Below are positions 48,961-50,853 of a DNA stretch of 50,853 nt, in pieces. Below the pieces are notes generated by a model, which saw only the letters and a list, made by a program, of their open reading frames with translations, did not search any database and was not told where the DNA came from. The stretch covers positions 1-50,853 of the forward strand of contig CAKRIL010000022.1 of the NCBI GenBank assembly GCA_934343915.1, given 5' to 3'. Numbering within the stretch: the stretch's first letter is position 1; each line of letters opens with the position of its first letter. This DNA is from an uncultured Lachnospiraceae bacterium (GTDB taxonomy: Bacteria; Bacillota; Clostridia; Lachnospirales; Lachnospiraceae). Position numbers and translations under genes: made by a program.

Positions 48961-49422
48961 CTATAATACCTTACCCTCCCTATATGACTCAAACAAATAC
49001 GAAGGATTTTCATAATACACACTGCTGTTGTAATCATCGATTTTTGCACTGATAAATGAATTATAGACCTTGATTAAAGCATCAATAACATCAATATTTT
49101 CACTCTGCGCCACCTGTTTGATAAGTCGCTTATAAACCTTCCCTATATCCCAATGCGACGGGATTGCATAACCACAATCCCCTACATTGTCAAATGTGCC
49201 TTTTTTGATATCACATTCTTCTATAAAATCCTCGCTCACCCTGTCAATATTGTCACAATGATAGACGTCAGCGAGGTCATATATCTTTTCCAATCTTTCC
49301 TTACCAAGTTTATTGACTATATCTGAACGGACATTTTTAGTCTTTCTAGCTATATAGTCAATAAGACTGCATAAATAAAATAAATCATTATCTTTATTGT
49401 TTTCTCTTCCATTTCCCATCAT
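48961..49422 (-). CDS. DUF3990-associated hypothetical protein, 153 aa
   Basis: A soluble helical protein that I recall as the usual partner of DUF3990 genes, without a database check. Characteristic stretches are YIARKTKNVRSDIVNKLG, LADVYHCDNIDRVSEDFI, and IPSHWDIGKVYKRLI. It overlaps the end of the DUF3990 pseudogene by 4 nt (ATGA), so the operon order is kept. The system is plausibly toxin-antitoxin-like or immunity-like; the partner here is broken, so this gene may be left as an orphan. Confidence 0.65.
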   Translation of the reverse strand: MMGNGRENNKDNDLFYLCSLIDYIARKTKNVRSDIVNKLGKERLEKIYDLADVYHCDNIDRVSEDFIEECDIKKGTFDNVGDCGYAIPSHWDIGKVYKRLIKQVAQSENIDVIDALIKVYNSFISAKIDDYNSSVYYENPSYLFESYREGKVL

Positions 49423-49749
49423 TGTAACACCTCACAGCCCCTATATTTCAGGCATTTTAACGCTTCTTCAGTGCAGAAAACTATCTGGTGAGTCGGATAT
49501 TTAAACTTTGCAAGTACCCAGAACTGTTCTCTTGTGATTGTCCCCTCTATATAATCTGATATGTAATTGTAAATCTGGTCGTCTGCCATCGCACCAATTA
49601 CTACATCATAATTATGTGTTTTTCCACTTCTGCAATCTACGATAAAATCCATTTCCAAAATCTTTTGTATTTCTACCCACACGAACTTCCGGCATTTCCA
49701 CCGCCTGATATCCTCCATGGTACACCGTCATCAAAGCCATGTCTTTCAT
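49419..49749 (-). pseudogene. DUF3990 protein, disrupted by internal deletion and frameshift
   Basis: Two frames together make a DUF3990 protein. From the ATG at 49749 the minus strand reads MALMTVYHGGYQAVEMPEVR, then NTKDFGNGFY, the N-terminal signature of the family, and stops at about 49615. The second frame gives DFIVDCRSGKTHNYDVVIGA, then DDQIYNYISDYIEG, then YPTHQIVFCTEEALKCL, the C-terminal part. The middle of about 35 residues is missing. The junction is the sequence GGATTTTAT, which fits both sides, so a deletion between short repeats is likely. GGAGG lies just before the ATG. Confidence 0.75.
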
Positions 49750-49930
49750 GCCTCCTTTCCTACAGCACTAAGCCTGCTAAAACTTTCCCATTCCATCATC
49801 AAAATAATACTATAATTATACCCCTTCTCGATTTCAATTTGCAACCGAATAAAATTTCGCAAAATTTATGCTTACGTTTTTTTCCCGAATGTGCTATTAT
49901 ATTCCGAGCACAAATAAATATAAATCACAC

Positions 49931-49990
49931 GACACTAAATATCGTTCCTGCTTATGTCTGATGGCGGGAACCTGTTTGGTGTCTTTTTTT
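49931..49990 (+). terminator. Terminator or attenuator in the DUF2798 leader
   Basis: GACACTAAA (49931-49939) pairs with TTTGGTGTC (49975-49983), with inner GTTCCTGC/GCGGGAAC (49944-49951 with 49964-49971), then seven T residues (49984-49990). It ends 28 nt ahead of the DUF2798 ATG. A -10-like TATTAT is at 49895-49900. The layout suggests premature termination control or a small RNA of about 80 nt. I cannot match it to a known riboswitch. Confidence 0.75.
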
Positions 49991-50018
49991 GTGCAAAAAC
50001 TGACAAAGGAGGCTAATC

Positions 50019-50309
50019 ATGCCAAAAACAAAATTTCAAAGTATTATTTTCACATTAATCATGGTTTTCTGTATGGTCTTTTGCATGACCTGCTACACAA
50101 TCGCCCTGAAAATGGGCGGGCTCACATCACAGGTATTCCTGCTCGCCATAAAAGAAATGTGGCTTGAATACGTCATCGTGTTCTGCCTTATTTTTTTTGT
50201 CATCACAAAAGCAGCGCAGAAGCTTGCGTTCAGAATAGTCACACCCGGCGCTGACAAGCCCATCTTTATATACACAATTAAAGCTGTAAATCATGTTTTG
50301 ATACACTAA
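50019..50309 (+). CDS. DUF2798 family membrane protein, 96 aa
   Basis: A small protein with two membrane helices, at about residues 8-30 (IIFTLIMVFCMVFCMTCYTI) and 46-64 (LEYVIVFCLIFFVITKAAQK). The Arg/Pro stretch (AFRIVTPGADKP) after helix 2 is typical of DUF2798. Function unknown. AAAGGAGG lies 7-8 nt upstream of the ATG. It is monocistronic behind a strong terminator-like leader, so its expression is probably conditional. Confidence 0.85.
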   Translation: MPKTKFQSIIFTLIMVFCMVFCMTCYTIALKMGGLTSQVFLLAIKEMWLEYVIVFCLIFFVITKAAQKLAFRIVTPGADKPIFIYTIKAVNHVLIH

Positions 50310-50323
50310 TTCCATAATAAAAA

Positions 50324-50357
50324 GCGTGTGAAAATGAATTTATCATCTTTCACACGC
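50324..50357. terminator. Terminator between DUF2798 and the 55-aa gene
   Basis: GCGTGTGAAA (50324-50333) pairs with TTTCACACGC (50348-50357). On the minus strand it is followed by TTTTTATTATGG, so it mainly ends the 50423-50590 transcript. On plus only weak T-content follows. Confidence 0.8.
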
Positions 50358-50422
50358 CTGCTTTGAGAAAGCTTTGCTTCTTTAGAATTAGTGTTTACTT
50401 GTCAATTCTCTACATTACCTGA

Positions 50423-50590
50423 TTAAACTATTAAAAATATTACACATGCAACCGCAATAATCACTCCAACAGCCATAGCAATTCCATATATTTTTCTCGA
50501 CTCGGCATCGTCCTTTTCCTTAGAAAAATAATACCCTCCAAATGCCGCTATCAAAATTCCTATTACCAATCCTATAATTTTTACGACCAT
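50423..50590 (-). CDS. Small membrane protein, 55 aa
   Basis: Two membrane helices (VVKIIGLVIGILIAAFGGYY at 2-21 and IAMAVGVIIAVACVIFLIV at the C terminus) joined by a charged turn (FSKEKDDAESRK). Family not recognised. The ATG at 50590 is chosen for AAGGA 5-6 nt upstream; the frame is open upstream into the repeat-bearing intergenic region without support. The 193 nt upstream (50591-50783) hold no other gene; they contain TTCGCTCAA three times (50638, 50680, 50760). Confidence 0.65.
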   Translation of the reverse strand: MVVKIIGLVIGILIAAFGGYYFSKEKDDAESRKIYGIAMAVGVIIAVACVIFLIV

Positions 50591-50783
50591 TTTAATCCTT
50601 CTTTCTGAGCGATTTATCGAGAAGAGGCGAAGAGCATTTCGCTCAAACGATTTCCCACCTGCCCTCAAAGCAATTTGTTTTCGCTCAAGAACAGATTACA
50701 TGTCAATATTTGACGTTATGCAGCTTCAAGTTATCGAATTTTATACTGCGTTACCGCCCTTCGCTCAAAGGTTCGTAGCTGAT

Positions 50784-50853
50784 TTATTCAGCGTTTTCTT
50801 TCTTCTTTTTGCTGTAAACGGTGATGCCGATCACAGCACCGCCGCTGATAAAC
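50784..50853 (-). CDS. C-terminal end of a membrane or wall-anchored protein (partial)
   Basis: The last 22 codons of a gene running off the right edge read GGAVIGITVYSKKKKENAE before the stop. A hydrophobic stretch followed by a Lys-rich cytoplasmic tail is typical of LPXTG-anchored surface proteins or single-span membrane proteins. The sorting motif would lie outside the window. Confidence 0.55.
   Translation of the reverse strand, partial: FISGGAVIGITVYSKKKKENAE

Noticed and set aside
49960..49970. Fluoride riboswitch (CTGATGGC similarity)
   Set aside because: The 5' GGCGATG half and the pseudoknot partner are missing; the sequence is fully explained by the terminator stem.

Overview
The window looks like the chromosome of a low-GC, Gram-positive gut anaerobe of the Lachnospiraceae, perhaps close to Lachnospira/Agathobacter. 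The reasons are strong AGGAGG ribosome binding sites, HrcA/CIRCE control of hsp20, a PuuR-potABCD operon, YesM/YesN-type two-component control of sugar ABC transporters with YesL proteins, and several families common in that group (C_GCAxxG_C_C, DUF6472-like, DUF3990, DUF5107). The genus is inference. I see no rRNA, tRNA, CRISPR array, intact insertion sequence or prophage.

Layout. 1-2430: two copies of a heat-shock module (CIRCE promoter, hsp20, a 39-residue basic ORF) flanking a GNAT acetyltransferase. 2480-3440: HMA-domain protein plus a LytTR-PAS regulator. 3440-7930: polyamine import operon with its XRE-cupin repressor and a perfect palindromic operator. 7990-12100: trpS operon, a YitT membrane protein with a highly folded leader, and a zinc-ribbon membrane protein. 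12100-17840: heterodimeric ABC exporter of BmrC/BmrD type, ilvE and ybaK. 17840-23330: a long minus-strand gene string with an SPFH protein and several zinc-ribbon proteins, a nitroreductase, a C39-like protein and an ArAE transporter. 23400-33004: a glycan locus (DUF5107-TPR, GH35, GH31) read divergently from an AraC regulator. 33000-36900: small enzymes and CarD. 36850-48770: a second glycan locus (intracellular GH88 and heparinase II/III-like lyase, ABC importer, YesL, sensor kinase, AraC-type response regulator) that fits import and intracellular breakdown of unsaturated uronic-acid oligosaccharides such as glycosaminoglycan fragments. 48800-50853: a decayed DUF3990 module, DUF2798 and small membrane proteins.

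The most striking finding is a family of three structured RNA-like elements of about 300-370 nt (31316-31683 minus, 31798-32100 plus, 35889-36187 plus). Each is closed by a long inverted repeat whose sequence differs completely between copies while pairing is kept. Inside are a conserved asymmetric internal loop and a junction carrying two hairpins. All six hairpin loops read A-N-G-G-A-U/A closed by C-G, and a further ANGGA lies in the 3' strand. This is the signature of CsrA/RsmE-binding RNAs, so the elements may be a Gram-positive family of CsrA-sequestering or CsrA-responsive RNAs. Two of the three lie in the leaders of the glycan operon and its AraC regulator. The CsrA link is inference; the compensatory base changes are directly visible.
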